A DNA stretch of 47,465 nt from Nannochloropsis salina CCMP1776 (Eukaryota > Sar > Eustigmatophyceae > Eustigmatales > Monodopsidaceae): contig SDOX01000008.1 in NCBI GenBank assembly GCA_004565275.1, positions 9,014 through 56,478 on the forward strand, given 5' to 3'. How positions within the stretch are numbered: the first letter of the stretch is position 1; every line of letters starts with the position of its first letter. The notes beneath the pieces are model-generated. The model did not search any database, was not told the origin of the DNA, and saw only the letters and a list, made by a program, of their open reading frames with translations. The translations under genes and the position numbers were made by a program. Shown one piece after another: positions 10,232 to 21,791 of this stretch.

Positions 10232-12135
10232 TTCCTGCTCTTGTTGCAATCCCTGCATACTGCTGTTCGTGCGAATGCAAACGTCGTGAAGTGTGTAATA
10301 TGCAAAAATGATAAGATACGACGGTGTTCACAAGCATATGTTGCTTGTGCCCAGTCTGTGCGCCGCGCGACGTCTTCAGATAGAGAAAATGACCCTTGGA
10401 GAGGATTCGTAACATCGGTAGCATTTTTGAAAGCTACTCGTGTGTTGTTGGAAAGTGGCACGTCTGACGTTGATAGCCAAAAGGGCACTTCTCCACAGAA
10501 TTCGAATAGCGTAATCAACTTCGAAAGTATTAGCTTTGACGCAGACATATAATCAAAGATACCCTGTCTTCTAGGAAGGTGGCATGTTTCACGTCGCTAG
10601 ACGAAATTGAATGGGAATCTTACCGTGCACCTCCTGGACTTCGCATTGCTTTTCGTTCTCAGTTGCTTTCAAACCTCCCTTGTCGCCTCCTCGACCCTCT
10701 CTCCAAGATACATTCCATAGAACCTAAATCAATACAATGCACATCGGTGCATCGATTGACCGTGGTGATGTCGCCTGTTTCTTCCAAAGTATAGGTACAT
10801 CCATCCAGCTCGGGACTTTTCGTATCCCTACCCCTGTGACTTTGTCTCCTCCAATCATTCAGGATATTCTGAAGAGGAGATATTCCCGGACTCGATTCCT
10901 TCAAGAAGCCAATATGACTCTAAGAAAGCAAACCTTGCAGCAATCCAGAATACAAGTTGAAGCCCACGTAAACGCTCCGAATGTGTTTAATGCACAACCT
11001 TCGCTAAGATTTCGGGTAGGCGGGCGTTTGAAGTCGGCGCTTTACCCGTGCTATCAGCGAGAGAGTAATTAACGATCCTCCTTTCCTTGATCTTGCCATT
11101 TTCCCCTACCATGCCATTGCACGCATATGCGCACAAAAACATGGTTGGTGATCGCATAAGGTTGCTTGATCTTAAAAAGACATAAAAAGCAAAGGCGGGA
11201 GCAGGAGTCGGAGCAGGATCTGCTTCCCTCTGCGACGCGGTGTTGATTATCTGATATTTTGCATCACTTTTGATTCTTGAAGCAAAAAATGATCACGATT
11301 TCCTTGCATGACCCTCCAAATCTCTCTTCTTTCCATTTTAAAGTTTATCTTGACGTTGTTGCCACCGCGGACATTTTTTGTGTGCTCCCAAATTCGGCGA
11401 GAAGGGGGGCTCGATAGTGTACCCATAAATTTCATAAATTTCACAAAGCAAAAATGCACACTCGGATGATAATATTCAATTTCCTCATGTCATCAGCACG
11501 ACCATTGTAAGAGTCAGAAAAGAAAGGACGAGTGAGATTTGCCCGCGGTTAGCCTATCTGCCACGCCCCTACTCTCTGTCAAATAAGGAAAGCATCTGTC
11601 TTGAGGCATTCGGTGGTTGGGGAGTTACTCCCGCGCCCCGGTGGATCTCTAGGTGTCAAACCCCCCTCCCGGATAATCACCGTGCAAAACAATAAAGACC
11701 ATATGGCACGCGTAATCATGCTTAGGGACCTTGTGGACGGACGTATGACTCTCGCGGTGTGCATGGGAGGGCCTGATTTTATCGTAGTGTGTGACATTTG
11801 CTGACTTATCCAGGACCGCGGTACTCGGCCAACCGTTCGAGTCATGTTTCAGCGTGTTAACGGAGAGACGTACTTAACATTGGGGACAGGAAAAAGCCTG
11901 TGCGGGATGGACGACTCCATACTCTAACATTCAAGTGCTTGATTTCTATTCTCTGGTTCCATTGGACGTGGGGCAGTCCGGCTTTGCATGGATATTCGGT
12001 TTCCTAAGCCGAGGCATGCCCGAGAAAGGGGGTTCTGCAACTCTTTACGAAATGTTCTGTCGCGCTGATTCCCACGCACCAAAAACTTCACCCACACAGG
12101 TGAAATCGTTGCGCCACACGTACACACTAACTCAA
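10232..12135. other. Intergenic region between zinc-cluster copies 2 and 3
   Basis: About 1.9 kb. It holds one protein-like ATG frame (10737-11072, listed separately) and a CGG-N7-CCG sequence at 11670-11682 that shares CCGGATAAT with the region before copy 2. Otherwise nothing supportable. Copy 3's frame is open upstream to 11935 with in-frame ATGs at 12016 and 12052, so its start could lie further left. Confidence 0.5.
10737..11072 (+). CDS. Hypothetical small protein, unrecognised
   Basis: An ATG-to-stop frame of 111 codons in a gap that otherwise has frequent stops. The sequence is of mixed composition (for example IQDILKRRYSRTRFLQEANM) and unlike the repeat-driven frames elsewhere. No motif or family is recognised, and I see no link to the zinc-cluster genes. 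It could be a small gene, a decayed exon or chance. Confidence 0.25.
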   Translation: MHIGASIDRGDVACFFQSIGTSIQLGTFRIPTPVTLSPPIIQDILKRRYSRTRFLQEANMTLRKQTLQQSRIQVEAHVNAPNVFNAQPSLRFRVGGRLKSALYPCYQRESN

Positions 12136-14754
12136 ATGTCGGAGCGGAGCGAAGAAAGGGAGGGCAACCCAGACAAAGATGGGGGGGAGAGTTCTCAGAG
12201 AAAAGGACAGAGTGCGATGAAGGTAAAGGAGGAAAGGAAGGTAAGAGAGAAAAAAACAAAGCGAAAAGATTCACAGGTTGGGAAAAGCAAGGTAAAGGAG
12301 TTGAAAGAGAAGTCGGATGGGAATGTAGAAGCGCCGAAGGACCAAACAGGGCACGAGACGAGGGAGGGCTCTGAGGCCGCCAAAACGGAAAGTCTTGTAT
12401 CCGCGGCGGATCAACAGCTGGATCGTGAAAAAACTGAGCCCGATGAGGCGATGGCACTTCCGAATATTCCGAAAGGCGGCACGTCCGAAGGCACCCAGCG
12501 CCTTGCCAGGGGCCGGGCTTGTCTGGAGTGCAAAACCAGTAAGGTAAGTGAAACTGCATGGTTTATGGGGCGAAAGGTGGTATGTCTCGATCACAAGTAA
12601 TTGGGAAACGGGACGGTGATTGGAAAGTAAATATTTGTAAAATAAGGGCGCACATTAGATTGTGGGACGGAATGACCGGGGAAAGCAGAGTTGTAGCACC
12701 AGACATAATTGAAGAAATTGGAGCCCATACTACCCGAGGAGCTTGCTTGATAGATTTGATGATTGACTTGTAGAGTCAGAAGAGTCAAAGAGAGAAGGTC
12801 ATTGTCGAGCAGGTCTTGGTCATTTTTACCGTACAAATCTCCCGGCTTCCTCTCTTTTTTTCTTTTTCCCCTCCCCCATCATCCTTTCAACCCATTTTGC
12901 GTAGGTCAAATGCGATAAGGCGCAACCGCGATGCCAGCGATGCGTTCGCCACGGCTTTCTATGCCTCCCTCAAACTCGAGGACAGGGACGGCCGGCAAAA
13001 TGGAGGTAAAGAGGTGTCGGGAGAGGAGGGAGAGGAGGCGAAACCCTGACTAGATTGCACATCGGTGGTCGCTTGTCTTCCTGTGCCAAAGTCTATCTCC
13101 TCGTCTTGGGCTGCTATAGATAACTCATTTTCTTATCTTTCACCGTGCAGGCTGTACCTGGCCGCCGACGACGCGGTCCAGGACGGCAAAGACGTGCTGG
13201 CCACGCAGTCGAAAGCATTGCTCCTCTCGTCTTCCCAACCACCCCCTCCGCCGACGTCAAACTCTGCCTCTTACGAGCCTGCCCTCCCGCCCTCCCTCCT
13301 TCCCTCCTTCCCTTCCTCTTTCCCACCCAATTCGGCGTCGGTGGGCCCTCTCCTTCAGCTTTCTTCCGCGGCCACCACCCCTCCTCTCTCCTCTATCTCC
13401 TCAGCTCCCTCCGTCTCCCCTCCCTACTACCCCAACCCTTTGGGGAAACGCGAAGAGCACCCCGTCAATGAGGTGCGTGGCGATGCCCTCCGAGGTCTTG
13501 CTTGTCCAGTTGCTGCTCCCTTGTCTCGTTCAGCCTTTTTCGCTCCTGGAAATGGATTTTTGTGGTTTTTTTCGGGGTTGGCGCTTTCTCGGGGCGTGGT
13601 AACTTCTGCGTTCCCCCCTGTTTTCGTGCTTGGTCCTTAAAGGTCTAATGAGCGCCTTTCCTCTTTTGAGCTTCATGTCTCTGGTACATTTTTTGGTGTC
13701 CTTTTACAAGCCTTGGTTTTTTTTCCCCCACCCGTTGTCGTGTGTGCCTCTTTGTTTTGCTTCTGCGCCTACAGCCTGACGTCCTGAGATTTTTATAAAC
13801 CCCTTTTTTTGTTGACTTTCCTCCTTTCTTGTTGCAGATGCTTGCATTTTTCTCCCCTATGTGGGACGTCCATATCATACTGTGCGTCCTAAATGTCGTA
13901 CTCAACGATCTTCCCATTTCCCTCGTCCTCCCTCTGGCCTCGTCCCACGTCCTCCACAACAACAGGTCGAAAGTCAAATGCTGGCGGCCCGTTCCCTCAA
14001 GCACTTGAAAGACGGGCATGCCTCCTTCCCTTCCTCCTCGGCTCCCGCCTACGCGTCCTCCTCCTTTCCATCGCTCGGTCCTTCCGCCACGGAGGGTCGT
14101 CTCCATGGCCCCATGCACGGCAGCGTGAACCCGAACCTCAGCAGCGGCTATGGGGGCAATTTCCAGTCACACCTGCTGCCGCCAGGATATCAAAATTACC
14201 CGAGCTACGGGAGCATGAGGGAGATGCATAGCTTAGCCCCGGCCTTCCCACCCTACCACCCTGGTCCGGGCGCTTTCCATATGCAGCATGTTTATCCGAA
14301 TAATGCCGGCCTGACCGATGTCCCGCCACCCTTGTCGGCGCCCTCCTCCTACCCTCCTTTCCCTTCCCCTTCTTCGGTGGCAGCTTTGGACGGGCCTGGT
14401 AGCATGGTTCGAGATACTTCCATGCCCGGACTAGGGCTCCGAGATGGGCGGGGGAATTGGGTCGATCCTCACCACCCGCCCCACCAGCACGCATCGATGC
14501 AATTTTTATCGCAACAGCAGCAGCGAGAGCAGCAGCTGCGACACGGACAGGGGCAGCCGTACCACCCACAGCAAGCAACACATTTCCATCAAGACGCGCG
14601 GCAGCCATGGTGGCAACAGCATCTGCGGCCTCCCCACCAGGTACCACAGGGAACATTCCAGTGCCAACAGCAACAACTCATATTTGAACGGCAACATGAG
14701 CTGCAGCAGGAGCGACAACGACAACAGCAGCAGCCACAGCTTGGACTGATGTGA
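12136..14754 (+). CDS. Zn(2)Cys(6) transcription factor, copy 3, Gln-rich tail
   Basis: Four predicted exons (12136-12543, 12905-13005, 13151-13472, 13966-14754) give 539 aa. The start at 12136 (MSERSEER) gives an N-terminus like the other copies; ATGs at 12016 and 12052 are also in frame. A Lys/Glu-rich N-terminal third precedes ARGRACLECKTSK|VKCDKAQPRC, with cluster cysteines at 129, 132, 139, 146, 149 and 156, and then GQGRPAKWR. Exon 3 begins LYLAADDAVQD and includes SKALLLSSSQ, a box shared with copy 4. Exon 4 begins VESQMLAARSLKHLKDG, the array helix motif. The C-terminus ends in Gln-rich stretches (about 460-539) with QQQ and RQQQQ runs, typical of activation domains. There is no PAS-like part. 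Intron 3 (493 nt) is the longest in this copy. Confidence 0.8.
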
Positions 14755-16260
14755 TCTCTTATATATCTTTTGTGCTTGGTGTGATCAAAAGACTCAGAAC
14801 AGAAGTGACACAGACGAATCCAAACGCATCACCCTAAGTACCGTTATCACGCCAATAGCGTACGTGAAGGCCGAGAGAGGTGCATAACCGCAATAACTCT
14901 GTTTTCGTGCTGGGAAGTCAGCGAGGATTAGTATTCATTGTGATGTGCTTAACAAGGGCCACGGCACGAGTTGTTCTTGAGACGCGAATGCATGAGTCGT
15001 GACGCGAAAAATGTCCAGAACCCACTACAATGCGCCCCAAAGTTATCGGTATGATTAGGGCAATATGTTACATCCCGTTAAAAAATGTGGTCAGCCTAAT
15101 CATGTACTACGACTTCTTTTCCTTTCTCCTTCCGATTCTATAAAACTTCGCAACATATCTAGATGTCTTCTTAAATCACTTTTCAAACGCGAACTGTGCG
15201 ACGATTTTGTGTGCAATTTCTCCTCTTACTCTTCCACGTCGTAATATGCACATACATTTTCCAGCCTCGATGCCTCTCTTCTATCGCTTCCAAACTTCTC
15301 TAGTTGTTTCAATGATTTTGCCTTGAAAGCCCTCAAATCGGGTGAAAAACTACACAGATCACGTCGCTTCTTTGCATGTCCGCGAGCTCAGCTTGAATAC
15401 AGACGTCTTCCAGCTCAAAGAATCATCTCGCGTTGTGCTTTGCCTAAAAGAGATCAATTTCAGGGACCGGATCAGTCTTAGCAATGGAAGTGCCAGGGGT
15501 CATCAAATAATTCACTAAATTTTTTTTTTAAAAAATCATTAAAAAATAAAGAACACACACATAAATAATGGCAACGAGCGATCGAGGCTTGCAAGCAAGC
15601 ACCACAATGTATGGTCTTGCACAATGACAGCCCGAAAATTTGTATAAGCGGTACACATTAGCCGTAGATGTGCTCGTTTATTCCGGAATAATCGGTCAGG
15701 GTTCTAGGGCTTACCACAGAGAGGTCGTCTGTATAGCTCGCGCAGTATCTTGGATTTCATGCTTGTGATTTGCATCGTTGGTTCGCGAAAAAGAAGAGAA
15801 AAATTTGTGCTAGAACGTGAACGTTAAGCAGACAAGATGATAACAAGAGGGCAGGGTCTTGGCGAGGATCAGTTCTGAAAAGGTATTTTGTGAGATATCC
15901 TTTTAAGAGTGTGCGGCTTGTACACTCAGGCCATTTAGAACATATGCTCATCCTGGGTATACTGCGAACAATTCAGTCGTATTTTCTCCAAATTTCTGAA
16001 ATTTTGACAAGGTCTTCATGGTGTGTTTGAATGTCGTAGTCATAGTGTTTTTATGTGAGTGTTTGCTCATCGTGACTTCATCTTTCAGCGATTGATATTC
16101 ATTTTCGCACCCTATAACAAGGCATGTCCTTCCACGACAAAAAAATTATTCCTATTCCCTCAATTCTGTATTTCATTTTTAAATTTGGCGTGACTGTCCT
16201 ACAACTCAAACCTTGATTTAACAAGTTCCGAAAAATCACACCTCAACGTTTCAACGTTGA
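14755..16260. other. Intergenic region, AT-rich
   Basis: About 1.5 kb between two convergent 3' ends (zinc-cluster copy 3 and the bZIP-like/PAS gene). No frame longer than about 65 codons and no recognisable element. A/T runs lie near 15520-15560. Confidence 0.6.
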
Positions 16261-17727
16261 TCATCTTGCAGCAAGAGTCACAATCACTCCCCAGGCGCAT
16301 GGAACCATCTTGATACCACCCTTGATCGGCTGCCTTCCATCTTCATGAATTTTCTCTTTCGAAACTCTGCCTGGTGCAGCGCCGTCGGGAAGCCAGATCG
16401 AGCACTGTACCGTGTGCGCGATCTTCGAGAGAACGCTTTTGCCCATCGCTTCAAGGACGACGCCATTATCCGTCAAGTCCAGCCACTCACTCAGATGACG
16501 GCCTATCAGGGGGCTTCTGACACCTTGAGTGGACACTGGATGCAACATGGTCTCTGCTTCCGCGTTGGCATACAGAATGCGCCCTCCTGCCTCGTACGAA
16601 AGCAAAAACATGGCAACTGGCGCCGCCTCTACCATTGCCTTGAAGACTTGAAGCCTTTCGAACTCCCTACATTCCTCTTCCTCCTTCATACGCTGCCGCT
16701 CGCGCGCCAATGCACTATATGTACGTGCCCGAGCCTTCTTGAAAGCAAGTTGTTCTTCAACTGGCATCGTGGAATAATCAATGTTAGGCCTTCGCTTCCT
16801 CTTCTTCTCTGACGCATCTGGAAGTCCACGTGCATCTTCACCTTTCACTTTCAAGTGGGCCCTAGACGCGCCGCTCCTTCTTGTGCTAGCCGATGCCGTG
16901 TCCTCACTGCCACGTTTATCAATCGACAGGGTGTAAGGCTTCAAGGCCGCTGAAAACTGGGTCATTCGGCCTGGTGCGAAGCTATCCGGACCGGTAGGAC
17001 TGATTCGTCCGGCCCCCGTGGGCAAGTTCATTTCTAAATGAGATCCAGGAGCCCGCCTTGCCATAGCTTCAGTCTTTTTGCAGTCACTCAGGTAGCTCTG
17101 ATCGCCTGGAAAAACTGACCCGAATTTAGGCGTGGGGACGTCCACCTCGTTCATCATGGACGAGGTAGAGGACAAAGGAGACGAAGACGATGATGCTTGC
17201 GAGGAGGTGCTGCACGACGAGAAAGATGAAGAGGAAGAAGAAGACAGGTATCTGATGTTTGTCCGTAAACGGTGAGAGTTGTCACCCTGATCGTGCCCAG
17301 AAGTTTGAGTGTCGATGTCCCAAGCTGGGCATGACTTCAAACCATCAGCAGTGAGCTGCTGCCAGGGACCAGTAGAGGCAGCGTTCAGGCTCTTTGGAAC
17401 GTATGTGGGAGCACCCTTCCCTGTATCGATGGACGCTCTTCCTGAGCATCTCTGCCGAGGCTCCTCATCGCGTTCTCTTCCGTTTTCATCTTCCCCCGGA
17501 GTATCCGACGTGTTGCACGCATTGTTACCGGATGGCGGCCCTGCTAACGACGATTCAGGAATCGACGTTTCCGAGGATGTGCTCTGACCTTGCGATGAAC
17601 GACATGTCTTTATCTTACCAGCGGCCTTTATAAGCGACAAGAAGCCACTCAACTTTTGTCGGCTGATGTTACTGGGAGCCGGACCGGAGATGGTAGAGTC
17701 TGTACGTGTCGTTTCCAAGAAAGACAT
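16261..17727 (-). CDS. bZIP-like basic region plus PAS domain protein
   Basis: An uninterrupted 488-aa frame from the ATG at 17727. The N-terminal 300 residues are Ser/Thr-rich and look disordered, with a Ser-run region near 165-190. KKRKRRPNIDYSTM starts a basic region (about 300-350) that continues as KKARARTYSALARERQR. This resembles a stramenopile bZIP basic region, but the canonical Asn is absent and the following helix is too short for a full leucine zipper. Residues about 362-488 form a PAS domain (AAPVAMFLLSYEAGGRILYA to the C-terminal GVIVTLAAR). I see no LOV photoreceptor motif (NCRFLQ with its flavin-binding Cys), so this is not a functional aureochrome. Expected role: a nuclear regulator that may sense a small molecule or dimerise through PAS. 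Unlike its neighbours it has no introns and no CCCT repeats. It lies within the zinc-cluster array on the opposite strand. Confidence 0.7.
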   Translation of the reverse strand: MSFLETTRTDSTISGPAPSNISRQKLSGFLSLIKAAGKIKTCRSSQGQSTSSETSIPESSLAGPPSGNNACNTSDTPGEDENGRERDEEPRQRCSGRASIDTGKGAPTYVPKSLNAASTGPWQQLTADGLKSCPAWDIDTQTSGHDQGDNSHRLRTNIRYLSSSSSSSFSSCSTSSQASSSSSPLSSTSSMMNEVDVPTPKFGSVFPGDQSYLSDCKKTEAMARRAPGSHLEMNLPTGAGRISPTGPDSFAPGRMTQFSAALKPYTLSIDKRGSEDTASASTRRSGASRAHLKVKGEDARGLPDASEKKRKRRPNIDYSTMPVEEQLAFKKARARTYSALARERQRMKEEEECREFERLQVFKAMVEAAPVAMFLLSYEAGGRILYANAEAETMLHPVSTQGVRSPLIGRHLSEWLDLTDNGVVLEAMGKSVLSKIAHTVQCSIWLPDGAAPGRVSKEKIHEDGRQPIKGGIKMVPCAWGVIVTLAAR

Positions 17728-20700
17728 TATTCTGTGTATGGCGTGAGCATGTGATAAGGCAAAGTGTGGGATTTAAAAGGGTTTCTCACTTTGAAATTAT
17801 GAAGACGGTACTTCGCGTTAGAACGGTGAAATGACGAAGCGCACCCGACGGAACGGTCAAATTCGCCAATTACCAAGGCAAGTTGTGCATGTGAATTTGG
17901 CACTAACTGAGCGCGACTTAAGTGCTCTTAGATGATGGCCATTCCGTCCGGCCTGGCAAAGACTGGAAAACAGAGGGCTTGGCCGCTGCCAAGCATGTGC
18001 TGTCAGAGGAGAACTTTCTGAAGCAGACGGGGTCTACCTGTTCGACTGAATATTCAGCGTTCGAGATGCGATCGGCCCCGGGCGAATTCACCCGAAAACG
18101 ACGGGGACTAAAAATGAATCTTACTATATTTTTCTCCCAACCTCGACAATGATACCAGTCGCTTCGCAAAGCAGCCACTTTGAGTGTAGTCACCTGCATG
18201 TATACAAAAAAACACAACACATATTGAACTGTGTGTGCCACATTTTGGTTGGCAGGCAAGGAAGGAGACTCGGCATTTCTCATGTCATTCTCGGGAGTTT
18301 ATATCTTGTCGTAGGACTTCTCGCAGCCACCTGTAGGGTGAATACCATGATCTTTCAAATAGAGACAGAACGGAACCTATCCTAGGTCAGATGACTTTCA
18401 GATGGTGGCTATACATGCATAGCGGGAGAAATAAGCTTTTAGCACGTTTCATGGACATCTCTCTTCTGAATGGAGATTGACGACAACGCAAGGCTCGAGA
18501 ACAACGCATTGCGTGGACAGCACCAAATGTGTCATGTCGGATCTCAGATCGAATCTTCCTAACATAGCGGCAGAAGATGTACCACGATGCACTTTGAGTT
18601 GAATAGTTATCTCTTGAAGATGCGACACCCAGGTTTGGGAGCACTGTGAGCACACTTCTTCATCTTTTGCCGTTCAACATGCTCCCCCATCTTGGCGCGT
18701 AGTGGGCTTAATTCGATATGGGCCAGAGAAACATCAGGAAAGAGCTTATTGTTCGATCCATGCGCGTAAATTTTGCTTCTAAAAGAAGATTATGGACGTG
18801 ATAAGGTTGGGAGAACTATTAGAAGAGCGAGTGACATGAGGAGACAGCACCGCAAAGTGGTCAGCGGTTGAAAGATGCGTCGACAAAGGGAGAAGTGCCA
18901 TGCTGGCATCACCTGATTTCTTTCTCGTGAAATTCTCGATCAAATTATGTTGCCTAATATGAAAGCAAGATCGCATGTACATTACAAATCGTAGTGAAAA
19001 TGACAAGGAAACTTGATGATAGATTGCGCAGAGAAGAGCGGCTCTCAGAAAGGCGAAGAACTTCTCTGTGCTTACATAGAGGGTGCTTCAAGCTTGCCTT
19101 GTTGATTCGCAATTCGAAATTTGATGCGATTCATTTTAAATGGGGTGTCATTATCTTCAAACTCAACCTGCAGCTGGATGCGTAGGAGGCGAAGTGAAGT
19201 AGGAGCGAAGCTGGCTCCTTGAGATATCGTAGTGTCGTGTAGCATCATAAAGCGCCATTTAAACACATTACAGCAAACGAAACTTGAAACAATCTCTTTC
19301 GTTCCTGGAGAGGGATTATGTCTGGACGTAGAAGCAATGAAGAAAAGAGTTGGCAGACACAAGGCTGGGGTGGACACACCAGAAAGGGTAGAGAAAGACA
19401 AAATAAAGGGGATAATAATGGGAGTTTAAGATTGAGAACTGTTAAGTGTCCGTCTATCAGCACCTGAAGAGAGGAGGAAGCGAAGAAATGGTCCAACGGC
19501 GGGCAGCCTGATCGTCTTCCCCTCAAATTTCGCGAGGCGAACAAACACTCAGATTTCTGGAGGCGAACGTTGGCCTTGCCCCTCAAGTTGACACGCAGAA
19601 AAAGACAGTTAGATATTACCGCTAACAGTGCTGTCGAAAGCCGCTGAATCACGTCTTCACCTCGAGAGCATGGTTGGACCTTACTGGCGATTCTCAATAA
19701 CCCATTTGGCGTCTATGCCCTCGCGTCTGACTTCTCTTTTCCCGTTAGGCTTTATACCACTCAAAGCATCATCGTCTTTCTTCTCTTCCTCCTCTTCTTC
19801 TTTCTCTTAAATTAGAGCAATCGTTTTTTATACAGGGTCGCAGATGAAAAAATGCCACCGCCCATTCAGGTATGATCTTTCCTCTGCTCTCTTCTTTGCC
19901 ATACGCCCTTTTCCTCTACTGCCATTCCGTTCCTCTATGCGCTTTTACGACTACTTTTCCACTACCTTCCGATCTTTTGCTTGCCACAAAGGTTTCACTC
20001 AAAGGTCAGTTTCGTACTTCTTTTACCCCTCGCTCCGTATCTTTCGTGTCTACATGCCTTCATAGGGAAGACAAGACACGTCGACTAGGAACAAGCGTTT
20101 ATCGCTTCCTATTTATTTTTCATTCATTACTTCGATGAAATGTGCTATCCTGTATTTTTCTGTGTCTCGCAAACCTCCCTCCCTTCCTTCTGTCCATACC
20201 TCCTCGGTCCCCTCTTTTGTGTCCTCATTTTTGCTAATAGAGCCCCCTCCAGTGTATGTGTCATCATTACGGTAATCTCGGCATCGACTGTAACAGAAAT
20301 ATGCACCCTTAGCCGCGGCAACCTTTGTGTCATACAAATGCATGCTATACCGCATAGGCTTGAAAGCCACCAGGTCTGGAAATTCCACACGGGAACTAGC
20401 AATGAAGTAAAGCGCAAATACTGCCACTCCTTACAAGTACTGCGTCTTTTTTATTGTTTATTGCATTTCCTAGCTCTATCCCACTGGCTGAGGAGACATT
20501 GGAAGTACGATAAGCTCCTAATTGAGGGAGCCAGATTATAATTAAGGTAGCCAGATTATTGCACTTCCTTCCTTCTTTTCTGGCTGTATCTCAATCAAAT
20601 GGTGGGTCGTTCTGAAGCTGGAAGAGAGCATGAATAAGATTCTTTAGAAAAAGAAACCGGCTCACAAAACGGATAATAGATGAGGGGCTTGTGCCCTTCA

Positions 20701-21791
20701 TGTCGCAAAAAAGATGGATAAGACTATTGGAAATCATGCACCCAACTCTTTTCTTAAGCCTCTAATGGTTTATTTATGCCTTCAAATATAATGAAAGCAC
20801 CTCAAGCTAGCATTTAATTATACCGATCAATGTTCCGTCTACTCTTTCCCACGGAAGAGCTTCTATCTCTCGGCCTATTTATTGACCGTTCACTCCTCTG
20901 CCAAAGTGAATCTCTAGGCAGGCATTATAAGCCGAAATTGCCCTGGATTTCGAATCTGCACGCAAAACCATGCATTTTTCCCAGCTCTTGTTCGATGTTT
21001 TCTACACGAGTTGTCGGCCCATGATTTCCCGCCATACTTTTTGTTTGCTCTTCCACAGAACCACGACAATGAGTCATAAAGTCACTAGATTCGCACGAAG
21101 CCAGGCAAAATATCCTTCACTAGTGAACTACCATAGAGGAATTATCGCGTCTTCAAAAGCCTAGGATGTTGCATATCAATTCTCTCGTGAAATTAGAAGT
21201 TGCGGACGTTCGTCCAGCACATGTTGGATAGCCTATCTAGATCGAATCTTTTTCTCGATAAAACTACCGGTGAAAATCTTCAACGCGCTGAATGCCGGAC
21301 ATCCCCCCTAGCTGGCCAGGTAATTTTTTTGAGGTGGAAATCCCGGAGCTTCCGCGGTAGAAGGAGGCAAGGATCTAGTTTAGGCGTACAGGACTTAAAG
21401 CGCGTGGGAAAGAATCAGTGTTGGGGTAGACTTTAAGGGTAATATATTTGGGGGAGCAAACATCCTAGGCCGACGATGTCGAAGAGGTCTCCTGGAGGCT
21501 CGGTCATTCCATGCCAGAAAAAAATAAGGCTTACACGCGCTTTTCACCTGTCAATTGATTACTCACGTGTCTTATTAAGGCCTGTTTCATGCTGGATGGA
21601 GGCGTTTCGGACGGCACACACAGACATTCAGGCTCTAATTGGTCTACGTCTGAATCGGTGGTATTCCGTCCGTGAATTCGGTGAATAGTACGAGCATGGC
21701 GCTATCGCGGGACTGATTATCACCATGAACTTATTCACCTCTCATACGCCGATGTTCTATCCACACATTCACCTAGATAGTGGAATATAAA
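17728..21791. other. Long intergenic region before zinc-cluster copy 4
   Basis: About 4 kb, the largest gap in the window. Frames are short; the longest with an ATG (20140-20541, 133 codons, hydrophobic start) matches nothing I know and is overlapped by minus-strand frames. A short direct duplication of AGCCAGATTAT lies at 20530-20558. A CGG-N7-CCG sequence sits at 21656-21668, about 125 bp before copy 4. Confidence 0.5.
21656..21668. promoter_or_regulatory. Candidate zinc-cluster site, CGG-N7-CCG
   Basis: CGGTGGTATTCCG lies about 125 bp upstream of copy 4's start; the same triplet spacing occurs at 11670-11682 before copy 3. Zn(2)Cys(6) dimers recognise CGG pairs at protein-specific spacings. 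With only triplets conserved, chance is a real alternative. Confidence 0.15.

Noticed and set aside
10241-10552. Frame with CVICKNDKIRRC that resembles a cysteine cluster just after copy 2
   Set aside because: The spacing does not match a Zn(2)Cys(6) cluster, the frame lacks an ATG start, and it overlaps the likely 3' UTR.
20519-20560. Direct duplication of AGCCAGATTAT considered as a transposon target-site duplication
   Set aside because: The two copies are only about 9 bp apart with nothing between them; it is a small tandem duplication.
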